A stretch of 64,000 bases of DNA, from positions 620,001 to 684,000 of the forward strand of contig NZ_CP102830.1 of NCBI RefSeq assembly GCF_024730785.1, given 5' to 3'. The notes under the pieces were generated by a model, which saw only the letters and a program-made list of their open reading frames with translations, had not been told where the DNA came from and did no database searches. Position 1 is the first letter of the stretch. Each line of letters starts with the position of its first letter. Positions 1-8,270 of the stretch are shown here, piece after piece. The stretch is from Pseudomonas sp. LS44 (GTDB lineage Bacteria > Pseudomonadota > Gammaproteobacteria > Pseudomonadales > Pseudomonadaceae). Position numbers and translations under genes: made by a program.

Positions 1-905
1 AGCCGGGCGCGATCCTCGCCAGCAACACCTCGTCGCTGGACGTCGACCAGATCGCCGCCTTCACCCGGCGCCCGCAGGACGTGATCGGCCTGCACTTCTT
101 CAGCCCGGCCAACGTCATGCGCCTGCTGGAGGTGGTGCGTGGCCGCGAGACTGCCCCGGACGTGCTGGCCACCACCATGAAAGTCGCCAAGCAGATCGGC
201 AAGCTGGCGGTGGTCTCCGGGGTGTGCTTCGGTTTCATCGGCAACCGCATGCTCGAACCCTACTCGCGCGAGGCACACCGCCTGGTCCTCGAAGGCGCCA
301 CCCCGGGGCAGGTGGACAACGTGCTCACCGGCCTCGACCTGAACATGGGCGTGCTGACCATGCTCGACCTGGCCGGCGTCGACGTGAACTTCCTGGTGCG
401 CCAATCCAACCTGGCCGCCACCAGCCACGATGCGGGCTACCACATCGTCGGCAACGAGCTGTACAAGCTCGGCCGCTACGGCCAGAAGACCGGCCGCGGC
501 TTCTACCTGTACGAAGGCCGTGACCGCAAGGAAGACCCGGAAGTCGCGGAAATCGCCGCGCGCGCCGCCGCCGAGCTGGGCGTCGCCCGGCGCAGCGAGA
601 TTACCGACGTGGAAATCCACGACCGCTGCCTGTTCATGCTGATCAACGAAGGCATCCAGCTGCTCGACGAGGGCATCGCCCTGCGAGCCAGCGACATCGA
701 CCTGGTATGGATCAACGGCTACGGCTTCCCGGCGCACGTCGGCGGCCCGATGCACTACGCGGAAACCCTCGGCCTGGACAAGGTGCTGGCCGGCATCCAG
801 CGCTACCGCAAGGAACTCGGCGTCTACGGCGAAATGTGGTTCCAGCCGGCCTCGCTGCTGGAGCGCCTGGTCGCCGCCGGCAAGACCCGTATCGAGAAGA
901 TCTGA
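1..905 (+). CDS. 3-hydroxyacyl-CoA dehydrogenase, C-terminal part (5' end outside window)
   Basis: About 300 residues are visible in frame 3, open to the left edge. The segment begins inside the NAD-binding 3HCDH_N domain (ASNTSSL, then GLHFFSPANVM, a standard signature of this family) and continues through two 3HCDH C-terminal domains (GFIGNRM near visible residue 80; INGYGFPAHVGGP near 240). The paired C-terminal domains are typical of multifunctional FadB/FadJ-type proteins that also carry an enoyl-CoA hydratase domain, but that half would lie outside the window. It oxidises 3-hydroxyacyl-CoA to 3-ketoacyl-CoA in fatty-acid or related acyl-CoA degradation. The thiolase gene that follows would perform the next step. 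The gene is on the same strand with a 190-bp gap containing palindromes. Confidence 0.9.
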   Translation, partial: PGAILASNTSSLDVDQIAAFTRRPQDVIGLHFFSPANVMRLLEVVRGRETAPDVLATTMKVAKQIGKLAVVSGVCFGFIGNRMLEPYSREAHRLVLEGATPGQVDNVLTGLDLNMGVLTMLDLAGVDVNFLVRQSNLAATSHDAGYHIVGNELYKLGRYGQKTGRGFYLYEGRDRKEDPEVAEIAARAAAELGVARRSEITDVEIHDRCLFMLINEGIQLLDEGIALRASDIDLVWINGYGFPAHVGGPMHYAETLGLDKVLAGIQRYRKELGVYGEMWFQPASLLERLVAAGKTRIEKI

Positions 906-946
906 ACGCAGCAACCACATACAAGCCATAGGCAAACGCCGCACAA

Positions 947-1061
947 GCTCCCCTCTCCCGTTTACGGGAGAGGGGCTGGGAGTGAGGGGAACGGGCGCGC
1001 ACAGTTGCTGACCTGAACGCCCATCCCTCTCCCTAACCCTCACCCCAGAGAGGCGAGGGAA
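947..1061. repeat. Two CTCTCCC-type intergenic palindromes
   Basis: Two imperfect palindromes built on CCCTCTCCC/GGGAGAGGG lie between the dehydrogenase and thiolase genes. The first (about 947-990) has a clean stem around the loop GTTTAC; the second (about 1021-1061) is more degenerate. The same motif recurs near 30.9, 36.8, 36.95, 50.1, 50.2, 54.8 and 54.9 kb, so it is a dispersed family. Confidence 0.7.
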
Positions 1062-1095
1062 CAGAAGCAAACACCCACATCCAGGACCACTCCAA

Positions 1096-2280
1096 ATGAA
1101 AGAAGCAGTCATCCTCTCCACCGTCCGTACCCCGATCGCCAAGGCCTTCCGTGGCGCGTTCAACAACCTCAAGTCGCCGAGCATGGCCAGCTATGCGATC
1201 CGCGCCGCGGTCGAGCGCGCCGGGATCGACGCCGCCGAGATCGAAGACCTGGTGATGGGCACCGCGATGCCCGGCGGTACCGCCGGCTGGAACCTCGGGC
1301 GCATGGCCGCGCTGGCCTCCGGACTGCCGCTGTCGGTGAGCGGCCAGACCCTCGACCGCCAGTGCGCGTCCGGGCTGATGGCGATTGCCACCGCCGCCAA
1401 GCAGATCATGGTCGACGGCATGGCGGTGACCATCGGTGCCGGCCAGGAACACATCAGCCTGGTGCAGAACAAGAACATGGAGTGGGCGATGGCCGAGCGC
1501 GACGAGCTGGTCACCCGCCACGCCGCGCACGCCTATATGCCGATGCTGCAGACCGCCGAGCTGGTCGCCGCGCGCTACGGCATCAGCCGTGAAGCGCAGG
1601 ATGCCTACTCGCTGCAGTCGCAGCTGCGCACCGCCGCCGCCCAGCGCGACGGGCTGTTCGAGGGCGAAATCGTGCCGGTTACCGCCACCAAGCAGGTGGT
1701 CGACAAGGCCAGTGGCGCGGTCAGCTTCGAAGAAGTCACCCTCAGCCTCGACGAAGGCAACCGTCCGCAGACCGTGCTCGGCGACCTCAGCAAGCTCAAG
1801 CCGGTGATCGACGGTGGCTGCATCACCGCCGGCAACGCCAGCCAGCTGTCCGACGGCGCCAGCGCCTGCGTGCTGATGGATGGCCGCCTGGCCTCGCAGC
1901 GCAACCTGCAACCACTGGGCCTGTATCGCGGCATCGCCATGGCCGGTCTGGCCCCGGAAGAGATGGGCATCGGCCCGGTACTGGCGGTGCCCAAGCTGCT
2001 CAAGCAGCACGGCCTGAGCGTCGACGACATCGGCCTGTGGGAACTCAACGAAGCCTTCGCCTGCCAGGTGCTGTACTGCGCCGAGAAACTCGGTATCGAC
2101 CCGGCCAAGCTCAACGTCAACGGCGGCGCCATCGCCATCGGCCACCCCTACGGCATGAGCGGCGCGCGGATGGTCGGCCACGCCCTGCTGGAAGGTAAGC
2201 GCCGCGGCGTGAAGTACGTGGTGATCACCATGTGCGTCGGCGGCGGCATGGGTGCTGCCGGCCTGTTCGAGGTGTTGTGA
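1096..2280 (+). CDS. Acetyl-CoA acyltransferase (thiolase)
   Basis: A 394-residue thiolase of normal length. The nucleophilic cysteine is C90 (DRQCASG), the C-terminal catalytic histidine is H350 ([10 protein letters not shown]), and the second cysteine is C380 (CVGGGMG). It cleaves 3-ketoacyl-CoA with CoA to give acetyl-CoA and a shortened acyl-CoA, or the reverse. It follows a 3-hydroxyacyl-CoA dehydrogenase and its stop overlaps the next start (ATGA at 2277-2280 region), so the three genes are probably one operon. The family call is firm. Whether the substrate is a fatty acid, a branched acid or an aromatic-derived acyl-CoA cannot be told from sequence. Confidence 0.93.
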   Translation: MKEAVILSTVRTPIAKAFRGAFNNLKSPSMASYAIRAAVERAGIDAAEIEDLVMGTAMPGGTAGWNLGRMAALASGLPLSVSGQTLDRQCASGLMAIATAAKQIMVDGMAVTIGAGQEHISLVQNKNMEWAMAERDELVTRHAAHAYMPMLQTAELVAARYGISREAQDAYSLQSQLRTAAAQRDGLFEGEIVPVTATKQVVDKASGAVSFEEVTLSLDEGNRPQTVLGDLSKLKPVIDGGCITAGNASQLSDGASACVLMDGRLASQRNLQPLGLYRGIAMAGLAPEEMGIGPVLAVPKLLKQHGLSVDDIGLWELNEAFACQVLYCAEKLGIDPAKLNVNGGAIAIGHPYGMSGARMVGHALLEGKRRGVKYVVITMCVGGGMGAAGLFEVL

Positions 2281-3056
2281 TGAGTGCTTTCCGTAGCTTC
2301 TCCCTGAACGGCAAGGTGGTGCTGGTCACCGGCGCCTCCAGCGGTATCGGTGCGCACCTGGCGCGGGTCGCCGCGCGTGCCGGCGCCCACGTGGTGCTCG
2401 CCGCGCGGCGCGGCGAACGCCTCGCCGAAGTGCAGCGCGACATCGAGTTCGAGAACGGCGAAGCGCTCAGCGTGGCCCTCGACGTCACCGACCGCGCCAG
2501 CGTCGAGGCGGCGTTCGACGCCGCCGAGGCGCGCTTCGGCGTGGTCGACGTGGTGCTCAACAACGCCGGCATCGGCAACGGTCAGCGCGTGCTGGAAATC
2601 AGCGAGGAAGACTGGCGCGCTATGCTGTCGACCAACCTGGATGGCGTCTGGCGCGTCGCCCAGGTTGCCGCCCAGCGCCTGAGCAAAGCCGACCGGCCGG
2701 GCAGCATCGTCAACATCGCCTCGATCCTCGGCCTGCGCGTCGGCACCGGTTACAGCCACTACTGCGCGGCCAAGGCCGGCGTGGTGCAGCTGACCAAGTC
2801 GCTGGCGCTTGAACTGGCGCGCCACGATATCCGCGTCAACGCCATCGCTCCCGGCTACTTCCAGACCGAGATGAACGACGCGTTCTTCAGCAGCGAAAAG
2901 GGCCAGGCCTACATCCGCGACAGCGTGCCGATGGGCCGGCTGGGCAACCTGCACGAGCTGGAAGGCCCGTTCCTGCTGCTCGCCAGCGACGCCGGCGCGT
3001 TCATGACCGGCAGTGTGTTGGCCGTTGATGGTGGGCACCTGGTGAGCTCGTTGTAG
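2280..3056 (+). CDS. Short-chain dehydrogenase/reductase, beta-oxidation operon
   Basis: A 258-residue classical SDR. It has the TGASSGIG cofactor loop (residues 17-24), NNAG (94-97) and the catalytic Ser148-Tyr161-Lys165 set (YCAAK). The chosen ATG overlaps the thiolase stop codon in an ATGA arrangement, which implies translational coupling; a longer reading frame upstream lies within the thiolase gene and was not used. The C-terminal VDGGH segment is typical of FabG-like enzymes. In this operon it probably oxidises or reduces a hydroxyacyl-CoA or related intermediate. The substrate is unknown. Confidence 0.9.
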   Translation: MSAFRSFSLNGKVVLVTGASSGIGAHLARVAARAGAHVVLAARRGERLAEVQRDIEFENGEALSVALDVTDRASVEAAFDAAEARFGVVDVVLNNAGIGNGQRVLEISEEDWRAMLSTNLDGVWRVAQVAAQRLSKADRPGSIVNIASILGLRVGTGYSHYCAAKAGVVQLTKSLALELARHDIRVNAIAPGYFQTEMNDAFFSSEKGQAYIRDSVPMGRLGNLHELEGPFLLLASDAGAFMTGSVLAVDGGHLVSSL

Positions 3057-3173
3057 GGCTTCCCGGCTCAGGGAGGGGCGCAGACGGCTCTCCCCTACGT
3101 TTTATGTAACTGCGGTTGGGGTTAATAAATCGCCCCGGCTTGCCTAGGCATGCCCAAGTGTGCCGCGAGTATT
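3057..3173. other. Intergenic, no gene seen
   Basis: This short gap follows the beta-oxidation operon. No clear terminator hairpin with a T-run was found. A weak GC-rich inverted arrangement lies just after the SDR stop. Confidence 0.4.
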
Positions 3174-3299
3174 TCACCATGAAGGTGAGGACTTACCTGA
3201 AGGCGTAATGTGGCTTCTGCGATATTGACCTGGCGTCATGCCGGTCCAGCGTTTGAAGGCGCGCTGAAAGGCGCTTTGTTCGGAGAAGCCAAGTAGACA
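3174..3299 (-). pseudogene. Relic of an AraC-family regulator C-terminus
   Basis: On the minus strand about 40 residues match the very end of an AraC/XylS DNA-binding domain (LLGFSEQSAFQRAFKRW, then TGMTPGQYRR), followed by a stop. Homology stops abruptly near 3299; upstream of that the frame no longer resembles a regulator. The first helix-turn-helix and the ligand-binding domain are absent, so this is the 3' tail of a lost gene. It lies next to the DUF1254 gene and mirrors a second AraC relic on its other side. Confidence 0.7.
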
Positions 3300-3414
3300 T
3301 CCGCTACTACTGGCCCAAGCCGGAACTGCTGGAAACCGCTGGCAGTCACCGGCCGTCATGCCGGCTGAATAATTGAAGCGGATAAAACTCTCAAATGGAT
3401 CGGAGCACAAATCA

Positions 3415-4818
3415 ATGACCGCACTTGCACGCAACAGCCTGGCAGCAGCCGGCATCTCCTTGCTGCTCAGCGCAGCGGCGCACGCCGACTTCAGCGCCAC
3501 CCCGGCCGAAGCCCGGGCCATCGCCAAGGAAGCCTACCTGTACGGCTTCCCGGTGGTGGAGATGTACAAGACCCTCTACACCCAGGCAGTGGATAAAGAT
3601 GGGCCGAACTTCAAGGCCGCGTTCAACCAGATCGGCAACACGGCGAATATCTTCACGCCCAAGGACAGCGCCTTCGTCACCCCCAACTCGGACACGCCCT
3701 ACTCCTTTATCTGGATGGACCTGCGTGCCGAGCCATTGGTACTGACCCTGCCAGCCATCGAAGAGGGCCGCTACTACTCCACCCAGCTGATCGACCTCTA
3801 TACGCAGAACTTTGCCTACCTGGGCTCCCGCGCAACAGGCAATAAAGGTGGCAACTTTCTGATCGCCGGACCAGCCTGGCAGGGCGAGAAACCCGCCGGG
3901 ATCGACGCCGTGCTCCGTAGCGAAAGCGCCATCGCCTACGGCCTGTACCGCACCCAGCTGTTCGATGACCAGGACCTGGCCAAGGTCAAGCAGATCCAGC
4001 AGGGCTATGGCGTGAAGACCCTCAGCGCCTTTCTCGGTAAGCCGGCCATCGCCGCAGCTCCAGCGGTGGACTGGCCCAAGCCGCAAGCCGACATGTCCGC
4101 CACGCCGGCGCTGTTCCGCTACCTCGACTTCATGCTCGCGTTTGCCCCCAGCCACCCCAGCGAGAAGGCGCTGATGGCGCGTTTCGCCAAGATCGACGTG
4201 GGCCCGGGTCTGTCTTTCGATGAAAGCACCCTCAGTGCCGAGCAGCTCAAGGCCTTGCAGGCCGGTATCGACGACGGCAAGAGCGAATTCGCCGCCTTCA
4301 AGAAGGCCAAGGTGGACACCCACCAGGTCACCAGCGGCGACCTCTTCGGTAGCCGCCAGCACCTCAACAACAATTACCTGTACCGCTATGCCGGTGCCAA
4401 CATGGGCATCTTTGGCAACTCTTCCGAAGAGGCCAGCTACATCGGCTACTTCGTCGACAGCACTGGCAAACCAGTCAACGCCGCCAGCCACAGCTACACG
4501 CTGCGCTTCAAGAAAGGCCAACTACCGCCAGCCAAGGCCTTCTGGTCGCTGACCATGTACGACGGCAAAAGCAAACTGCTGGTCGACAACCCCCTCAATC
4601 GTTACCTGATCAACTCGCGCATGCTCGACAGCCTGAAGAAGGATGCCGATGGTGGGTTGACCCTGTATGTGCAACGGCAATCGCCCGGCAAGACCAAGGA
4701 AAGCAACTGGCTGCCCGCCCCCAACGGCCCCTTCTATGGCGTGCTACGCATCTACATGCCCAAGCCGGAAGTGAGCAATGGGCAGTGGCAATTACCCGCC
4801 ATGACGCCAACCGAATAA
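3415..4818 (+). CDS. Secreted DUF1254/DUF1214 protein
   Basis: A 467-residue protein with a signal peptide (hydrophobic core LAAAGISLLLSAAAHA, likely cut after residue about 24). The DUF1254 region comes first (AYLYGFPVVEMYKT; TPNSDTPYSF), and a DUF1214 region follows toward the C-terminus (FWSLTMYDGKSKLLVDNPLNRY). The start at 3415 is preferred because GGAG lies about 10 bases upstream and it leaves a clean signal peptide; an in-frame upstream start would add 14 polar residues. The family is widespread in proteobacteria, and its biochemical role is poorly established. It stands alone between two broken AraC-family genes, one of which may have been its regulator. Confidence 0.85.
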   Translation: MTALARNSLAAAGISLLLSAAAHADFSATPAEARAIAKEAYLYGFPVVEMYKTLYTQAVDKDGPNFKAAFNQIGNTANIFTPKDSAFVTPNSDTPYSFIWMDLRAEPLVLTLPAIEEGRYYSTQLIDLYTQNFAYLGSRATGNKGGNFLIAGPAWQGEKPAGIDAVLRSESAIAYGLYRTQLFDDQDLAKVKQIQQGYGVKTLSAFLGKPAIAAAPAVDWPKPQADMSATPALFRYLDFMLAFAPSHPSEKALMARFAKIDVGPGLSFDESTLSAEQLKALQAGIDDGKSEFAAFKKAKVDTHQVTSGDLFGSRQHLNNNYLYRYAGANMGIFGNSSEEASYIGYFVDSTGKPVNAASHSYTLRFKKGQLPPAKAFWSLTMYDGKSKLLVDNPLNRYLINSRMLDSLKKDADGGLTLYVQRQSPGKTKESNWLPAPNGPFYGVLRIYMPKPEVSNGQWQLPAMTPTE

Positions 4819-4834
4819 AACCAAGGAAAACCAG

Positions 4835-5268
4835 TTGTGCGCCATCTATCAACCTTGCGCGGTCTTTCCCTCATCGCCTTTGGCCGCGCTACTTGGGCAA
4901 GTACAGCTTCATGCCGACCTTTTCGGTCTCGATTGGAGAGGAATGGAGCCGTCGATGGGTGGCAACTGGATCGAGTCGCACTATGCCGAAGCCATCACTA
5001 TCGAGAGCATGGGCCGCGAAATCGGTCTGGCCGAGCGCACACTGAAGCGACGTTTCCAACAGGCGACCCGGCTGCCACCCAGCCTCTATGTGCAGAAGGT
5101 GTGGATCGACAAGGCCAAGAACTGCTGCTGGCTACCGGCCTGTCGTTCAAGGCGATTGCCTACGAGGTGGGCTACGAGAACGTGAGTTTCTTCGTGCGGC
5201 TGTTCAGAACCCACGCAGGACAGACGCCGGCACAGTGGCGCAAGTGCGGGGTTGTGATCACGCCTTAG
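4835..5268 (+). pseudogene. AraC-family regulator fragment with frameshift
   Basis: Two AraC helix-turn-helix halves are present in different frames. The first (WIESHYAEAITIESMGREIG, GLAERTLKRRFQ) is in frame 2 up to about 5118. The second (ATGLSFKAIAYEVGYENVSF, FVRLFRTHAGQTPAQWRK) is in frame 1 and ends at 5268. The shift lies near AAGGCCAAGAACTGCTG, where one lost base (AAG-GAA to AAG-AA) would restore the usual sequence. No ligand-binding or amidase-like N-terminal domain precedes it, so it is both truncated and frameshifted. It starts 17 bases after the DUF1254 stop. Confidence 0.75.
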
Positions 5269-5619
5269 CGGTTGCTGTTGCGCGGAAGGAGGCGAGTGCT
5301 CTCTAAGCCTGAAGGGCTGCCTTTGGCCGTTCTCTGCCGTTCGCCTCTTCGGCGTGTACTGGTCAAGTCAGATGCAAACGGTGGTCAGCACGAATGCAAT
5401 TGACTGGTCAGCGGCAATGCAATTGGGCGGTCAAGTGCGATGCAATTGCGCAGTCGCGAATCGAAACCGTCAGTGGTCGTGAACCGGAACTGAGACCGAG
5501 ACCGAGACCGTTTATAGCTGTGGACCGAGACTGGGCTTCCGTTTAATCAACATGGTTCTGCGCCGTTGACCAAGGCGCCGTGCGCGCATCCACATGATCT
5601 TGTGGTTAAGGAGGACGTT
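5269..5619. other. Intergenic: repeat array, no gene
   Basis: Besides the 23-bp repeat array, this stretch has a short GAGACC triplet repeat near 5495-5510. No coding frame with recognisable homology was found. Confidence 0.4.
5361..5448. repeat. Four regularly spaced 23-bp repeats (possible IS21-like end)
   Basis: GGTCA occurs at 5361, 5383, 5406 and 5429, and in every copy ATGCAA begins exactly 11 bases later (5372, 5394, 5417, 5440). The spacing between copies is 22, 23 and 23 bases. Arrays of this sort near an element end are known for IS21-family transposons, where the transposase binds multiple repeats. No transposase gene lies nearby, so an orphan end or a regulator-binding array are both possible. 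Confidence 0.5.
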
Positions 5620-5832
5620 ATGGGTGAGAAATACTACGAGGTTGAAGGTGCGGTGTTCCGGGAAGGCGCCCGTGGGCTGGAAGTTTATTCGGCGAAGGAT
5701 GATGACTTCGAGCCCTATCAGGGCGACCCGTGGCGGGTCTACCGACTGAGCAACCCGATGAGTCTTGAGGAAGTCCAGCCGTTCATTGACTGCGCTGGTA
5801 GTCATAAACACAGTCGTTTGCCTATCCCATAA
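5620..5832 (+). CDS. Small acidic protein of unknown function
   Basis: A 70-residue protein starting at ATG 5620 behind a strong Shine-Dalgarno sequence (AAGGAGG, 6 bases upstream), the main reason to believe it is translated. It is rich in Glu, Asp and aromatic residues (EKYYEVEG, DDDFEPYQGDPWRVYRL) and has no signal peptide or membrane segment. I do not recognise the family. It sits alone after the repeat array in a region that looks transferred, so it could be cargo or an accessory gene of a lost mobile element. Confidence 0.55.
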   Translation: MGEKYYEVEGAVFREGARGLEVYSAKDDDFEPYQGDPWRVYRLSNPMSLEEVQPFIDCAGSHKHSRLPIP

Positions 5833-5937
5833 GATAAGGGGGAAACGGTGCCCTGTGTTTCAAGGGGCTCGTTCAAGAGCTCTCCGCGACACCGCCGCGT
5901 GAGGGCTGCCTAAGTCATCCTTTTGAGGCTCTTCCCA

Positions 5938-7089
5938 ATGCTATCGATGGCATTCAATACCACCCGCTCGATGGTCATCGAGCGCGGTGCCGCCACCCGC
6001 CTCGCCACCCAGGTGCGTGGCCTGGGCGGCAGCTCGGTGCTACTGGTGACCGATGCGGGCGTCGTGGCTGCCGGTCTGCTCGAGCCCGTGCTGGCCGGTT
6101 TTGCCGAAGCGGGCGTCCCGGTCGAGGTGTTCGCCGACGTGCAGGCTGACCCACCGGAGTCGGTGATCCTCGCCGCGGTGGAAGCCGGCAAGGCCTGCGA
6201 CGCGGATTGCGTGGTCGGTTTTGGCGGCGGCAGCTCGCTGGATGCAGCCAAGCTGGCGGCCTTGCTGGTGCGCGGCGGCGAAGAGTTGTCGCAGATCTAC
6301 GGGATCAACCAGAGCAAGGGCGCCCGTCTGCCGCTGATCCTGGTGCCGACCACTGCCGGCACCGGCTCCGAGGTGACCTCGGTGTCGGTGGTCACCACCG
6401 GTGCCGGCGAGAAGAACGTGGTCTATTCGCCGACCCTGTTGCCCGACCTGGCGGTGCTGGATGCCGATCTGACCCTCGGCCTGCCGGCGCATATCACCGC
6501 GGCGACCGGCATCGACGCCATGGTCCATGCGGTCGAGGCCTACACCAGCCGAAACCTGAAAAACCCGATTTCCGACTGCCTGGCGCGTGAGGCGCTGCGC
6601 CTGCTCTCCGGCAGCATCCACCAAGCCTGCCGCGACGGCACCGATATGGTGGCGCGGGAAAGCATGCTACTTGGCGCTTGCCTGGCCGGCATGGCGTTCG
6701 CCAACTCGCCGGTGGCCGCCGTGCATGCCCTGGCCTATCCGCTCGGCGCGCGTTTCCACGTGCCGCACGGGGTGTCCAACGCCCTGGTGCTAGGCCCGGT
6801 GATGCGCTTCAATCTGGATGCGGTGGCACCGCTGTATGCGCAACTGGCCGAGATTGTCCTGCCCAATGTGTCTGGCAGCGACCACGACAAAGCCCGCGCC
6901 CTGGCCGATCACCTGGGCGGCCTGGCCGGCGAGCTGAAGCTGCCGACCCGCCTGCGCGACGTGGGCATCGGCGAGGTCGATATCGAAGCCCTGGCGCTGG
7001 ATGCGATGAAGCAGCAGCGTCTGCTCGGCAACAACCCGCGCGAGGTCCAGCTGGACGACGTACGCGCCATCTACCGAGAAGTACTATGA
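5938..7089 (+). CDS. Iron-containing alcohol dehydrogenase
   Basis: A 383-residue group III (Fe-dependent) alcohol dehydrogenase. Visible signatures are the NAD(P)-binding GGGSSLDAAK, PTTAGTGSEVT, and the metal-ligand region DAMVHAVEAYTS ... AVHALAYPLGARFHVPHG with the conserved histidines. It interconverts alcohols and aldehydes or ketones. The ATG at 5938 has GAGG nine bases upstream; a TTG at 5923 would add five residues and an ATG at 5947 would remove three. Its stop overlaps the next gene's start (ATGA), so enzyme and thioesterase are probably made together. The natural substrate is unknown. Confidence 0.88.
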   Translation: MLSMAFNTTRSMVIERGAATRLATQVRGLGGSSVLLVTDAGVVAAGLLEPVLAGFAEAGVPVEVFADVQADPPESVILAAVEAGKACDADCVVGFGGGSSLDAAKLAALLVRGGEELSQIYGINQSKGARLPLILVPTTAGTGSEVTSVSVVTTGAGEKNVVYSPTLLPDLAVLDADLTLGLPAHITAATGIDAMVHAVEAYTSRNLKNPISDCLAREALRLLSGSIHQACRDGTDMVARESMLLGACLAGMAFANSPVAAVHALAYPLGARFHVPHGVSNALVLGPVMRFNLDAVAPLYAQLAEIVLPNVSGSDHDKARALADHLGGLAGELKLPTRLRDVGIGEVDIEALALDAMKQQRLLGNNPREVQLDDVRAIYREVL

Positions 7090-7523
7090 GCACCAAAGCC
7101 CACCGTCCACGCCGGGAGAATTTCCGACGCTCCTACACCCTCGGCACGCGCTGGGGCGACCACGACTCCTATGGCCACGTGCAGAACGTCGTCTACTACT
7201 CGTTCTTCGATTCGGCGATCACCCAGTTCCTGGTCGAGCAGGGCACCCTGGACATCGACAACAGCCCGGTCATCGGCCTGATCGTCGAGTCGAGCTGCAC
7301 GTTCTTTTCGCCGATCACCTTCCCCGATCAGGTGACCGTGGGCCTGCGTATCGCCCACCTGGGCACCAGTAGCGCCCGTTACGAGCTCGGCATCTTTCGC
7401 AATGACGAGACCGAGGTGTCCGCGCTCGGCTACGTGGTCTACGTCTATGTGGATCGGGCCAGCAACAAGCCGGTCGCCATCCCCCAACTGGTGCGCGCCG
7501 AGCTGAGCACCCTGACCGACTAG
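7086..7523 (+). CDS. Acyl-CoA thioesterase, hotdog fold (4HBT/YbgC-like)
   Basis: A 145-residue single-domain hotdog protein with the typical active-site stretch RWGDHDSYGHVQNVVYYSFF near residues 23-42; the Asp in this motif is the usual catalytic acid of the 4-hydroxybenzoyl-CoA thioesterase group. It would hydrolyse an acyl-CoA to the free acid. It overlaps the alcohol dehydrogenase gene by four bases, so the pair may finish a short acid/alcohol pathway. The nearby beta-oxidation genes suggest acyl-CoA substrates, but this is inference. Confidence 0.82.
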   Translation: MSTKAHRPRRENFRRSYTLGTRWGDHDSYGHVQNVVYYSFFDSAITQFLVEQGTLDIDNSPVIGLIVESSCTFFSPITFPDQVTVGLRIAHLGTSSARYELGIFRNDETEVSALGYVVYVYVDRASNKPVAIPQLVRAELSTLTD

Positions 7524-8270
7524 TCCTCGCTTCCCAGGCGTTCCCCGTCAACGCTGGCGGGGCGCGCCGATTCCTTCGTATCCCTATCAGCGAGGGGTAA
7601 TGGGGTAGAACCCCCTGCCAGGTCAAGGCCGAGAAGGACTACGGTACCCGCGGGCGGTGGTAGCGGCAGTATCGACTGCAATCGCCCAGACCTCTCCGAA
7701 GCCGAACGTTACAAGTGCCCGTAACCATGCGGGGTTGCGCCCTAACTGCGTGACAGCCCTGCCGTGTATCGGACTGATGCACGTCGGGGTGAGTGGCCCA
7801 ACCTGTGACGGGGCGCGAGTGCGTTCGAGCAGTATTCAGTTTTCGCAGATGAATAGCAGGTTGGTCGTGAACGTTAGCCACAGTCCACTCCTGGCCGTTC
7901 TTTGCCGGTCAGCAACGGCAGAATTCAGCCAGAAGCTGCCGCTGGTGATGATGTGCAAATAACCAACAGTCGACGCTCAGAAGTGTCTACCGGAGCGGGG
8001 ATAGTCCACGCAATGGGGTCGATAGCGACGGTTGCAGGTCCAGCCGTCGCTGTGGTTACCCATCCGTTTGCTCTGCCCCATCGGCTCAGTCAGGTTTGGC
8101 ACCCAGGTCTAAGCCACTGCTAAATTCTTGGGCGGGTGGCGACAACTGCGCTTCAGTGAAGCGTCGGCATAAGGTTTCCAATCGCCGGCGTAAAGCTTTC
8201 GTAGAGTGCGAAGACATTTCCCGGAATTGGCGGTTTATTGAGGACGTCAATTTCTGAACAGGTCAGACAG
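7524..8270. other. Long intergenic stretch, no convincing gene
   Basis: About 750 bases with no frame showing homology, codon bias like the neighbours, or a good ribosome site. Degenerate copies of a TTCTGGCC/GGCCAGAAG-type intergenic sequence and the phrase ATAGCGACGGTT...CCGTCGCTGT (near 8022-8053) occur here; related phrases reappear near 13.99 and 18.17 kb. Probably eroded repeat DNA plus the promoter of the next operon. Confidence 0.45.

Noticed and set aside
3304..3372. Remnant reading YYWPKPELLETAG upstream of the DUF1254 gene
   Set aside because: Too short and ambiguous to assign to any family.
5361..5448. CRISPR array
   Set aside because: Repeats are too short, spacers do not vary freely, only four units, and no cas genes are present.
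7657..7962. 101-residue open frame between thioesterase and ATP-grasp genes
   Set aside because: No ribosome site, no recognisable motif, and composition unlike neighbouring genes; treated as intergenic.
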